Part shown: positions 31,809-39,466 of the stretch, piece by piece | Position numbering within the stretch: position 1 is the stretch's first letter | Layout of the letters: every line of letters starts with the position of its first letter | Assembly (NCBI RefSeq): GCF_004353825.1 | Contig: NZ_SMNA01000001.1 | Span: forward strand, 62,001-126,000 | Direction of reading: 5' to 3' | Length of the DNA stretch: 64,000 nucleotides | DNA from: Occultella glacieicola | GTDB taxonomy: Bacteria > Actinomycetota > Actinomycetes > Actinomycetales > Beutenbergiaceae | The notes under the pieces: model-generated | What the model saw: only the letters and a program-made list of their open reading frames with translations | Database searches by the model: none | Told to the model about the DNA's origin: nothing | Program-made: the position numbers and the translations under genes

Positions 31809-34187
31809 ATGTCCGCACGATCCGAGCACGTCGACCATGCCCGAGACGGTCTAGACCGCCGTCACTTCGTCCTCGGCGGGGCCGTGCTCACGGGCACGGC
31901 GCTCGCCGGCCTGCACGCGCTCCGTCCGGCGGCGGCCGCACCACCGTCCGGACCACGGCCGGCGATGCCGCCGCAGCCGGATGCGGTCGTGGGCAACACG
32001 GTGCCGGCCTTTCCCGGCTGCGAGGGAGCCGGCAAGTTCACCACCGGCGGTCGCGGCCACGAGGTCGTCGAGGTCACCTCGCTCGACGACTCCGGGCCGG
32101 GAACTCTGCGCGAGGCGCTCGAGGCCGGCGACCGCACCATCGTGTTCGGCGTCGGTGGAACGATCTCGCTGGAGTCCGGTCTCACCGTGACCGGTGGCAA
32201 CACCACGATCGCCGGCCAGACCGCGCCCGGCGGCGGCATCGCCATCATCGGCAACGAGTTCAAGATCGATGCCGACAACGTGATCGTGCGCTACCTCCGT
32301 GTCCGCGCCGGCGACGGCGCCAACCCGGGCGGCATCGACACCTTCAACGGACGCGGGCGGCGCAACATCGTCGTCGACCACTGTTCGGTCGGCTGGGGTA
32401 TCGACGAGTGCCTGTCGCTTTACGGCAACTACGACGTCACCGTGAGCAACTGCATCATCCACGAGGGCCTGGCGATGTCCACCCACCTCAAGGGGTTGCA
32501 CGGGTACGGCGGGCTCTGGGGCGGTGAGAACATCACCTATCACAACAACCTGCTCGTCCATCAGGGTGGCCGCAACCCGCGCTTCAGCTTCACCGAGGAC
32601 ATGGAGATGCGCGTCGACCACCGCAACAACGTCGTGTACAACCACGGCTTCAGCTCGCTCTACGGGGCCGAGTGGTGTGAGGGGATCAACGTCGTCGGGA
32701 ACTACTACAAGCCCGGTCCGGACACCTTGGGCAGCATCGAACGCCACATCATCGAGCCCTACCGCGGCGGCAGTTGGTACGTGGCGGGCAATGCGGTCGA
32801 AGGTCACCCCGACGTCACCGAGGACAACACCCTCGGCATCTCCTACCAGGTGGTCGGGCAGGCGGCGGATCCGTCGCTGACCCCCCAGGTCGGCGGAATC
32901 GTCAACGTGCCGGGTGGCGGCATCAACCTGCTCGACGCACCCGCGACGATCTCCTACCCCCTGACGGAGACGCTCTCGGCCGAGGATGCCTACGAGGCCG
33001 TGCTGGCCGGCGTCGGTGCGAGTCTGCCCTTCTACGACTCCGTCGACGCGCGGCTCCTCCACGAGGTCCGCACCGGCACCGGGCGGCTGATCAACTCCCA
33101 GAACGAGGTCGGCGGCTACCCGGTGCTCGACGGCGGCGACCCGCCCCTCGACAGCGACCAGGACGGCATCCCGGACGACTGGGAGAACGCGCAGGGTCTC
33201 GATCCCGACGACCCGGCCGACGGCGCCGCGATCGGCAGTGATGGCTACAGCAACCTCGAGCGGTACCTCAACTCGATCACCAGCGAGATCGACGGCTACC
33301 CGTCGGTCGCCGTGACCAGCCCCGAGCCCAACCTGGTCACCTCGGCCGGGCGCGCCACCCAGTCGCTCCGGGTGTTCGCCGAGGCGACCACCGTCGAGGG
33401 CGCGACGATCACCGCGGTGGAGTTCTACTCGAACGGGGAGAAGATCGGTGAAGCCACCCGGGCGCCCTACCGGGTCACCTGGGACGCCCCGGTCGGGACC
33501 TGGTACCTCTCGGCACGGGTGATCGACAGCCGCGGCGTCAAGGTCCACTCGACCGCCGTACCGATCCACGTCAACCAGACCTCGGGGACCGGCGACTGGA
33601 CCTCGGGCGACGTCGGAGCGGTGCCGCTGGTCGGCTCGGCGTACCGCGACCCCACCTCCGGCGACATCACGATCACGGGCTCCGGCAAGGTACGCGGCCG
33701 GACCGACGCGTTCCAGTTCCTGTACCAGGAGCTCCGGGCCAGACCCGATGACACGGTCGAGATCATGGGCCGGATCGACTCGGTGAGCCGTCCGTGGGAC
33801 GGCATCTTCGCCGGCTTCATGTTCCGGGAGACCCTGGACGAGGACTCACGCTACTTCGCCGGCGGTCTCCAGGTCGCTCGTGACGGGCTCAAGGGGCACG
33901 TCACCCGGATCCAGTCGCACGGGCCCGGTCCCAGCATCGGCTCCTACCCCTACGAGGAGGACGAGGTGCTCGACGTCGAGCCGCAGTGGATCCGGCTGGT
34001 CAAGCGCGGCCTCGAGTTCGAGGCCTTCCTGAGCCCGGACTCCCTCCAGTGGACCCGGATCGGGTACGAACGGATCCCGATGCGGAACCGGATCTTCGTC
34101 GGCATGGTGATCGACGCCAACCAGCAGGACAACGCGATCGCCAACTACGCCACCGGGACGTTCCACAACGTGCGGGTCAGCAGCTAG
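31809..34187 (+). CDS. Tat-exported pectate-lyase-like multidomain protein
   Basis: A 792-residue secreted protein. AGGAGG at 31799-31804 precedes ATG 31809. A Tat signal (DRRHFVLGG, Arg17-Arg18) opens it. Residues 60-430 are a right-handed beta-helix of the polysaccharide lyase 1 type (GCEGAGKFTTGGRGG-like start, GLWGGENITYHNN, GGRNPRFSF with a candidate catalytic Arg). A calcium-binding linker follows (DSDQDGIPDDWEN), then an Ig-like module, and finally a concanavalin-like DUF1349-type domain. It probably cleaves pectin or a related polyuronate outside the cell. A strong terminator follows. Confidence 0.87.
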   Translation: MSARSEHVDHARDGLDRRHFVLGGAVLTGTALAGLHALRPAAAAPPSGPRPAMPPQPDAVVGNTVPAFPGCEGAGKFTTGGRGHEVVEVTSLDDSGPGTLREALEAGDRTIVFGVGGTISLESGLTVTGGNTTIAGQTAPGGGIAIIGNEFKIDADNVIVRYLRVRAGDGANPGGIDTFNGRGRRNIVVDHCSVGWGIDECLSLYGNYDVTVSNCIIHEGLAMSTHLKGLHGYGGLWGGENITYHNNLLVHQGGRNPRFSFTEDMEMRVDHRNNVVYNHGFSSLYGAEWCEGINVVGNYYKPGPDTLGSIERHIIEPYRGGSWYVAGNAVEGHPDVTEDNTLGISYQVVGQAADPSLTPQVGGIVNVPGGGINLLDAPATISYPLTETLSAEDAYEAVLAGVGASLPFYDSVDARLLHEVRTGTGRLINSQNEVGGYPVLDGGDPPLDSDQDGIPDDWENAQGLDPDDPADGAAIGSDGYSNLERYLNSITSEIDGYPSVAVTSPEPNLVTSAGRATQSLRVFAEATTVEGATITAVEFYSNGEKIGEATRAPYRVTWDAPVGTWYLSARVIDSRGVKVHSTAVPIHVNQTSGTGDWTSGDVGAVPLVGSAYRDPTSGDITITGSGKVRGRTDAFQFLYQELRARPDDTVEIMGRIDSVSRPWDGIFAGFMFRETLDEDSRYFAGGLQVARDGLKGHVTRIQSHGPGPSIGSYPYEEDEVLDVEPQWIRLVKRGLEFEAFLSPDSLQWTRIGYERIPMRNRIFVGMVIDANQQDNAIANYATGTFHNVRVSS

Positions 34188-34202
34188 CACTCGACGCGAG
34201 CG

Positions 34203-34240
34203 GCGCCGTTCTCGTGGGAAGGCACCCACGAGGACGGCGC
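34203..34240 (+). terminator. Long hairpin terminator after the lyase gene
   Basis: A 16-bp stem (GCGCCGTTCTCGTGGG against CCCACGAGGACGGCGC, one G-T pair) with loop AAGGCA starts 15 bases after the stop codon. It ends the carbohydrate island on this side. Confidence 0.85.
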
Positions 34241-34331
34241 GTCGTCGGAGTCGCTCGACCACCGTGATGCTCGTGCTGAGCCTCGTGGCGCCCATCCGGG
34301 GCTGGACCAGGCGACACGTGAGGGCGCGTTG

Positions 34332-34360
34332 CCCAGGACCCCGGACGGTAGGTCCCTGGG
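34332..34360 (-). terminator. Candidate hairpin downstream of the flavin monooxygenase
   Basis: CCCAGGACC and GGTCCCTGGG pair with a one-base bulge around a 10-base loop in the 316-bp gap 34188-34503. It could end the minus-strand monooxygenase transcript. An 11-bp direct repeat (CGGACGGTAGG) also occurs near 34342 and 34379. I see no gene in this gap. Confidence 0.4.
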
Positions 34361-34503
34361 TTGGTTCGCGCCGGAGTTCGGACGGTAGGGGAGACTGCAG
34401 GGGATCAGGGTGTCGGTGAGGTGGCGATCGCCTCCCCTGGGTCCTACGCAAGGACCCGGCTCGGCGACGTCGGCCCGACTGCCTGGTTGCCGAGGTCGAC
34501 CCG

Positions 34504-35661
34504 TCAGGCCGGCGGGTTCCAGCCCATGACGGCGTCGGCGCCCCGTGAGATCGCGCTCGTGGGAGTCCTTCGGAACAGCGCGTTGCGAACGCCCTGGAAC
34601 CGCGGACCGAGGTGGGAGCCGACCCGGGCCGTGACGAGCGCGGTGCGGGAGATCGCACGGCAGCGTGGCCGCCGCTGCGAGTCGTAGTCCGCGAGGGCCG
34701 CGGCCAACGGACGCCCCGCTACGACCGGGGCACCGACCAGCCTGGCGACGCTGATGCCGTCCTCCAGAGCGGTGGCAGCGCCCTGCCCGACGGTCGGGAG
34801 GCCACCGTGGGCGGCGTCTCCGGTGGCGGCGACCCGGCCGATGACGTAGCGGGGCATACCTCCTGGCAGGTGCAGGACGTCGTGACGCATCACCGCCCCC
34901 GGGTCCGTCTGCTCGATCATGTCGACGACCTCGGGCGCCCAGTCGGCGAACCGGTCCCGGGCCGCCGCATGCTCGTCCGGCAGCCGGACCCCCTCGGGCA
35001 TCTTCACGTACCCGTACCAGTAGGTCTGATCCGGTCCGACCGGCATCGCCCCGAACTCCGCGTGCGGCCCCCAGTACTGACGCAGCACGGCCGGCCGCAG
35101 CGCCAGCGGTGTCACAGCCCGCCAGCTGGAGTAGCCCGAGTAGACCGCTCGCGCGGACGGCGTCAGCGCGGTGCGCACGGCGCTCCGGACGCCGTCGGCG
35201 GCCACCACGAGATCTGCCGCATGCTGGGCGCCCGTCGTGAGCACCACGGCCTGCTCGCCGTCGGGTGATCCGGGGCGTGCGCCGGTGACCGTGATGCCTG
35301 TGACGAGGTCGACGCCCAGGTCGCGGACGCGCTGCAGCAGTGCCGAGTGCAGCCTGGCGCGGTGCACGCCTCGCATCGCGACGGCGTCGACGTCGTCCGC
35401 GATCGGACGAATCGGGCGACCGTGCAGGTCATATACGCCGCCCGCACGCGTCGGCACCCCGAGCGCCTCGATCGCGGAATCGTCGAACCCGAGTCCACGC
35501 AGCGCGGCGACGCCGTTGCGCGCGAGCGCGACGCCGGCGCCGACCTCGCCGAGCTCGGTGGCCTGCTCGAGCACGGTGACCTGCCAGCCCGCCTGCGCCA
35601 GGCCCAGGGCCGAGGCCAGGCCTGCGATGCCGCCTCCGGCCACCACTGCTGTCGATTCCAT
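34504..35661 (-). CDS. FAD-dependent aromatic monooxygenase-like protein
   Basis: A 385-residue class A flavin monooxygenase-like protein. AGGGIAG (GxGxxG) is near residues 8-14, the DG motif region is AADGVRS, and GDAAHGGLPTVGQGAATAL is the second FAD motif (GD). Such enzymes hydroxylate aromatic rings with NAD(P)H and oxygen, the salicylate hydroxylase/UbiH type. ATG 35661 is chosen over GTG 35667 because GGGAG lies 5 bases before it. It is divergent from a TetR gene with a palindrome between them. The substrate may be an aromatic antibiotic or catabolite. Confidence 0.88.
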   Translation of the reverse strand: MESTAVVAGGGIAGLASALGLAQAGWQVTVLEQATELGEVGAGVALARNGVAALRGLGFDDSAIEALGVPTRAGGVYDLHGRPIRPIADDVDAVAMRGVHRARLHSALLQRVRDLGVDLVTGITVTGARPGSPDGEQAVVLTTGAQHAADLVVAADGVRSAVRTALTPSARAVYSGYSSWRAVTPLALRPAVLRQYWGPHAEFGAMPVGPDQTYWYGYVKMPEGVRLPDEHAAARDRFADWAPEVVDMIEQTDPGAVMRHDVLHLPGGMPRYVIGRVAATGDAAHGGLPTVGQGAATALEDGISVARLVGAPVVAGRPLAAALADYDSQRRPRCRAISRTALVTARVGSHLGPRFQGVRNALFRRTPTSAISRGADAVMGWNPPA

Positions 35662-35684
35662 CGTCACTCCCGTCGAGCCCTATT

Positions 35685-35702
35685 CCACAACGTTTGTTGT
35701 GG
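35685..35702. promoter_or_regulatory. Operator palindrome between monooxygenase and TetR
   Basis: CCACAAC and GTTGTGG flank GTTT, a perfect 7-bp-arm inverted repeat in the 65-bp divergent gap. The TetR gene next to it probably binds here. CATACT at 35715-35720 could be a -10 element placing transcription start at about the ATG (35727), i.e. a leaderless TetR mRNA. Confidence 0.6.
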
Positions 35703-35726
35703 CACACATGTTGTCATACTGGGCGA

Positions 35727-36329
35727 ATGCCCCGCACCAACCCCCAACGACGCGACGCCCTCGCCGACGCCGCCATTGCGATCACGGCGCTCGCCGGTGT
35801 CGGAGGGGTCACGCACCGCGCCGTCGATCGCGCGGCCCAGGTGCCGATCGGCACCACCGCGAACTACTTTCCCAGCCGTGACGAGCTGCTCAGCGCTGCA
35901 GCTCGCCGCGTCGCCGACGTCCACCTCGCCGAGTCGGCGGCCGCGACCGCCGCGGGCGCTGCGGGCGCTGCGAAGCAGGGCGGTGACGTGTCCGGCCACC
36001 TGACCGAACTGCTGACGGTCTCGCTCGTCGAGGCGGCCACCACGCAGCGGGCCCGCTACCTCGCGATCTATGAGTTGCAACTGGAGGCCCAACGGCGACC
36101 AGCGCTGGCCGCCGCGCTCGCCAGGCTGTCCGAGGCCGCCGAGGCGCAGACCCAGGCGATGCACCTGGCCCTCCGGGACGCCGGCGCCCCGCCCGGCGCG
36201 GTGCCGCTGCTGATCACGCTGTACGGTGGCGCACTGTTCATGCTGGTGACCGGGCCCGGCCCCGTCGACACCGCCGCGGTCCGACGCCTGGTCGAGGCGA
36301 TGGTCGCCGGCGCACGCAGCACCGGCTGA
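35727..36329 (+). CDS. TetR family transcriptional regulator
   Basis: A 200-residue TetR-type regulator. The HTH spans about residues 25-50 (GVGGVTHRAVDRAAQVPIGT, then TANYFPSRDELL), and the C-terminal half is a helical ligand domain with an Ala-rich insert. ATG 35727 is chosen over an earlier in-frame start because it begins at the conserved N-terminus and has the -10-like element just upstream. It probably controls the divergent flavin monooxygenase and itself, a common arrangement for sensing the enzyme's substrate. Confidence 0.87.
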   Translation: MPRTNPQRRDALADAAIAITALAGVGGVTHRAVDRAAQVPIGTTANYFPSRDELLSAAARRVADVHLAESAAATAAGAAGAAKQGGDVSGHLTELLTVSLVEAATTQRARYLAIYELQLEAQRRPALAAALARLSEAAEAQTQAMHLALRDAGAPPGAVPLLITLYGGALFMLVTGPGPVDTAAVRRLVEAMVAGARSTG

Positions 36330-36344
36330 CCGGAGCCGCAGACC

Positions 36345-36520
36345 GCCACCTGTGGCGCCGGTAGGAGTTGCGCCCGGCGGCGGCAGCGACTCGAGCACGG
36401 CTTGCGTGAGATGAGCACCCCTCGCCCGATCCGCACCGACGGAAGGCTTCCACCGGCGCATGCTCGCCGGAGACCGCGATAGTCGATCACCTAGGAGACC
36501 GGCCACTTCGGCAGGGCTGT
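36345..36520 (-). pseudogene. Frameshifted excisionase/HTH_17-like remnant
   Basis: On the minus strand two reading frames together spell a helix-turn-helix (MerR/excisionase) protein: SPAEVAGLLGD, then in another frame GLRRACAGGSLPSVRIGRGV, then back in the first frame LTQAVLESL. The SLPSVRIGR core is the family signature, and two frameshifts plus no start codon show decay. It lies 116 bp from tRNA-Leu, a typical integration site, so it may be the relic of an integrative element. No integrase remains. Confidence 0.45.
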
Positions 36521-36587
36521 CGTGGAGGCACGGGCCGTCGTCGTCGAGCGCACGCACCGCGCGTCCATAGGCGCATGGAGACAGAAC

Positions 36588-36632
36588 GAGACCGGCGGGA
36601 CCCCTACGTTTCGTTGGGATCCCGCCGGTCTC
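36588..36632 (-). terminator. Terminator of tRNA-Leu
   Basis: A perfect 13-bp inverted repeat (GAGACCGGCGGGA and TCCCGCCGGTCTC) with a 19-base loop lies 3 bases beyond the tRNA CCA end in the direction of tRNA transcription. Confidence 0.85.
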
Positions 36633-36635
36633 TGC

Positions 36636-36722
36636 TGGTGCGCGAGGGGGGAGTTGAACCCCCACGCCCTTTCGGGCACACGGACCTGAACCGTGCGCGT
36701 CTGCCTATTCCGCCACTCGCGC
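36636..36722 (-). tRNA. tRNA-Leu (anticodon CAG)
   Basis: The minus strand folds as an 87-base tRNA including an encoded CCA end. The acceptor pairs GCGCGAG with CTCGCGC, there is a D-arm, the anticodon loop is TTCAGGT, the long variable arm typical of Leu (TGCCCGAAAGGGCG) is present, and the T-arm is GGGGGTTCAACTCCCCC. The anticodon is CAG. It is separated from the Fha-Pkn operon by 255 bp and followed by a strong terminator. Confidence 0.95.
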
Positions 36723-36768
36723 GCGCCGCTACTCTCGGTGGCACGCCACCTCGATCAGCGTTCCGTAG

Positions 36769-36774
36769 ATTATC
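36769..36774 (-). promoter_or_regulatory. Possible -10 element of tRNA-Leu
   Basis: GATAAT on the minus strand (5 of 6 to TATAAT) lies about 47 bases before the mature tRNA 5' end. No convincing -35 element is visible 17 bases upstream. Confidence 0.35.
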
Positions 36775-36977
36775 ACGATGCCCGGGTGTCTCCGGCCACC
36801 CGGAACCCCCCGCGCGGGCACGCCTTACCCCGTCAGGTCCCCATGACGTTTACGATCTGGGGTAACAGTGGGCGTTCGCCCGCATCCACGCTGCGCCCGA
36901 GGACGGTGCACGGTGGGTGTGGGTGAGCAACCACACAGTGGGCCGCCGGCCCACCGACAACTGGGAGGAGGTGCGCC

Positions 36978-37679
36978 ATGGGAGTGCTGGACCGTTTCGA
37001 GAAGGGTGTGGAACGGGTCGTCAACAACGCGTTCGCGAAGGCGTTCCGGTCCGAGCTGAAGCCGGTGGAGATCGCCAGCGCCATCCGCCGGGACATGGAC
37101 GACCGCACCGCCGCACTGTCCCGCGGCCGCACCGTGGTCCCGAACACGTTCGTGGTGGAGCTCTCGCCGAAGGACTACGAGCAGGTTCTGGACTGGGGCG
37201 AGGAGGCGATGGCGGACGAGATGATCGCCGCGGCCACCGACCACGCGAAGAGCCAGAACTACGTGTTCGTCGGTCCGGTGGAGGTCGAGTTCGACCAGTC
37301 CGAGGACCTCGAGCCGGGCCGCTTCAAGGTCCGCTCCAGTTCCCGGCGGGGCGCCGTCGCACCGGCCACGTCCACGGCGACCGCACGGCACCCGATCGTG
37401 GACATCGACGGCCAGCGCTACCTGCTGACCGGCCCGGTGACCGTGATCGGCCGCGGCTCCGAGGCGGACATCATCGTGGACGACTCCGGGGTGTCCCGGC
37501 GCCACCTGGAGATCCGGATCACCCCGGACGGCGTGATCGCGACCGACCTCGGCTCCACGAACGGCACGTTCGTCGAGGGCCACCAGGTGGCCGCCGCCAC
37601 CCTGGTGGACGGCAACACGCTCACGATCGGCCGCACCCGCATCCTGTTCTGGACCGGCGCCGACGGCGACGGCCGCTGA
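36978..37679 (+). CDS. fhaA: FhaA: DUF3662 and FHA domain protein
   Basis: A 233-residue protein with an N-terminal DUF3662 domain (about 1-115; GVLDRFEKGVERVVNNAFAK) and a C-terminal FHA domain (about 140-225) containing GRGSEADIIV and SRRHLE for phosphothreonine binding. In mycobacteria FhaA binds phosphorylated MviN and couples Ser/Thr kinase signalling to cell-wall synthesis. AGGAGG precedes ATG 36978. It leads the operon fhaA-fhaB-pstP-rodA-pbpA-pknA-pknB. The linker here is shorter than in mycobacterial FhaA. Confidence 0.93.
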   Translation: MGVLDRFEKGVERVVNNAFAKAFRSELKPVEIASAIRRDMDDRTAALSRGRTVVPNTFVVELSPKDYEQVLDWGEEAMADEMIAAATDHAKSQNYVFVGPVEVEFDQSEDLEPGRFKVRSSSRRGAVAPATSTATARHPIVDIDGQRYLLTGPVTVIGRGSEADIIVDDSGVSRRHLEIRITPDGVIATDLGSTNGTFVEGHQVAAATLVDGNTLTIGRTRILFWTGADGDGR

Positions 37680-37688
37680 GGCCCCCTG

Positions 37689-38177
37689 GTGAGCGAACTG
37701 ATCGTCACCCTGTTGCGGGTGGGCTACCTCGTGGTGCTCTGGCTGCTGGTCCTCTCCGCGGTGTCGGTCCTGCGGCGGGACATCTTCGGCACCCGGGTGA
37801 TCGCGCGTGGCTCGGTCCTGACCGGCTCGCGCCGGTCCGGGCCCGACGGCGGAGCGAACCAACGCGGTGCGCGCACCTCTCGTGGGGCACCGACAAGCAT
37901 CCGCGTGACCGCGGGGCCGTTGCGGGGCACCACGCTCAAGTTGGGCCAATCGTCGGTCCTGATCGGCCGGGCGCCGTCGGCCACCCTCGTCCTCGACGAC
38001 GACTACGCCTCGAACCGGCACGCCCGGATCTTCCCCGAGGACGGTCAGTGGTTCGTCGAGGACCTCGAGTCCCGCAACGGCACGTACCTCGGTGCGCACC
38101 GCGTCAACGGCCCGACCCCGGTCACGATCGGCACGCCGATCCGGATCGGCCAGACCGTCATCGAACTGCACCGGTAG
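37689..38177 (+). CDS. fhaB: FhaB (FipA): membrane-anchored FHA protein
   Basis: A 162-residue protein starting at GTG 37689. A single membrane segment (LRVGYLVVLWLLVLSAVSVL) occupies residues 7-26, and the FHA domain spans about 75-155 (LIGRAPSATLVLDD, SNRHARI, RNGTYL). It binds phosphothreonine on partner proteins, FtsZ and FtsQ in mycobacteria, and helps recruit them to the septum. It is nine bases after fhaA and five before pstP. Confidence 0.92.
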   Translation: MSELIVTLLRVGYLVVLWLLVLSAVSVLRRDIFGTRVIARGSVLTGSRRSGPDGGANQRGARTSRGAPTSIRVTAGPLRGTTLKLGQSSVLIGRAPSATLVLDDDYASNRHARIFPEDGQWFVEDLESRNGTYLGAHRVNGPTPVTIGTPIRIGQTVIELHR

Positions 38178-38182
38178 GCCAC

Positions 38183-39466
38183 GTGACCCTGACCCTCAAG
38201 TACGTCGCCCGCTCCGACGTGGGCCTGGTCCGCTCCGTGAACCAGGACTCCGGGTACGCCGGCCCGCACCTGCTGGTGCTCGCCGACGGCATGGGCGGGC
38301 CGGCCGGGGGTGACATCGCCTCCTCCGTCGCGGTGGCACACCTCGCTCCGCTCGACGGGGAGGCCCACGGCGGCGACGACCTGGTCGACCAGCTCCGCCG
38401 GGCCGTCGGCGCCGCGCACACCGACCTCGTCGAGTACTCCGACGCCAAGCCCGAGCTCGCCGGGCTCGGCACCACCGTGATCGCGCTGCTGCGCTCGGGA
38501 CGCAAGCTCGGCATGGTGCACGTCGGAGACTCCCGCGCGTACCTGCTCCGCGACGGCGAGCTCATCCAGATCACCGCCGACCACACGTTCGTGCAGCACC
38601 TCGTGGACCTCGGCCAGCTCAGCCCGGAGGAGGCCGAGCACCACCCGCACCGGTCGGTGCTGCTGCGGGTCCTCGGTGACGACGCCGCCGACGTGGAACT
38701 CGACGAGTCCGTACGTGAGGCCCGCGCCGGCGATCGCTGGCTGCTCTGCTCGGACGGCCTGTCCTCCTACGTCTCGGCCGAGACGATCACCGAGACCGTC
38801 ACCGCGCTGACCGACCTCGGCGAGTGCGCCGACGCCCTGATCGACCTGGCCCTGCGCGCCGGCGGGCAGGACAACATCACCATCGTGCTCGCGGACGTCG
38901 TCGAGACGGACGAACTACCCGAGACCACGCCGATGATCGTGGGAGCGGCCGCCGTCGACCGCTCGAAGCCGACCCGGGGCGGCGACAGCGCCGCCGCCCG
39001 GGCCGCCGCGCTCACCCGCACCACGGGCCGGCCGGCCCGGGTCGGCGAGCGCCCGGACTCCCCGGCGGACGCCGAGCGGTACCTCGACGACGATGACGAC
39101 GACGGACGGGCGGCCGAGGAGGCCGCGCTCGCCCTCGAACCCCCGCGCCGACGTGCGCTGCGGCTGGGGATCGGGATCCTGGTCTCGCTGGCGCTGATCG
39201 CGGGTGCCCTGACCCTCGGCTACCGGTGGACCCAGACCCAGTACTTCGTGGCGCCGGACGGCGACCACGTCGCGATCTACCAGGGCATCCCGCAGTCCCT
39301 GGGACCGTTGGACCTGTCCCACCTGCACGAGACCACGACGATCGCGCTCGAGGACCTGCCCGCCTTCGCCAGGACCCACGTCGAGGACGTGATCGCGGCG
39401 ACCTCCCTGGCCGACGCCCAGGCGGTCGTCGAGGACCTGCGGTCCCAGTCGACCGGGGAACCCTGA
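38183..39466 (+). CDS. pstP: PstP: PP2C-type Ser/Thr phosphatase
   Basis: A 427-residue protein starting at GTG 38183. Residues 5-240 are a PP2C catalytic domain (RSVNQDSGY, LADGMGG, HVGDSRAYLLRDG, CSDGL, GGQDNITIV give the metal-binding aspartates). An acidic linker follows, with a single membrane segment at about 325-347 and an extracellular tail. It reverses PknA/PknB phosphorylation and regulates peptidoglycan synthesis. Its stop overlaps the rodA start (TGATG). Confidence 0.95.
   Translation: MTLTLKYVARSDVGLVRSVNQDSGYAGPHLLVLADGMGGPAGGDIASSVAVAHLAPLDGEAHGGDDLVDQLRRAVGAAHTDLVEYSDAKPELAGLGTTVIALLRSGRKLGMVHVGDSRAYLLRDGELIQITADHTFVQHLVDLGQLSPEEAEHHPHRSVLLRVLGDDAADVELDESVREARAGDRWLLCSDGLSSYVSAETITETVTALTDLGECADALIDLALRAGGQDNITIVLADVVETDELPETTPMIVGAAAVDRSKPTRGGDSAAARAAALTRTTGRPARVGERPDSPADAERYLDDDDDDGRAAEEAALALEPPRRRALRLGIGILVSLALIAGALTLGYRWTQTQYFVAPDGDHVAIYQGIPQSLGPLDLSHLHETTTIALEDLPAFARTHVEDVIAATSLADAQAVVEDLRSQSTGEP

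Noticed and set aside
36502-36513. GCCACTTCGGCA identical to the core of the dispersed repeat
   Set aside because: Only 12 bases match and the flanks differ completely, so it is not called a fourth copy; it also lies within the HTH remnant.
36917-38182. N-terminal extension of PstP by more than 400 residues across fhaA and fhaB
   Set aside because: The extra residues are out of frame with two clear FHA genes; GTG 38183 begins the recognisable PP2C domain.
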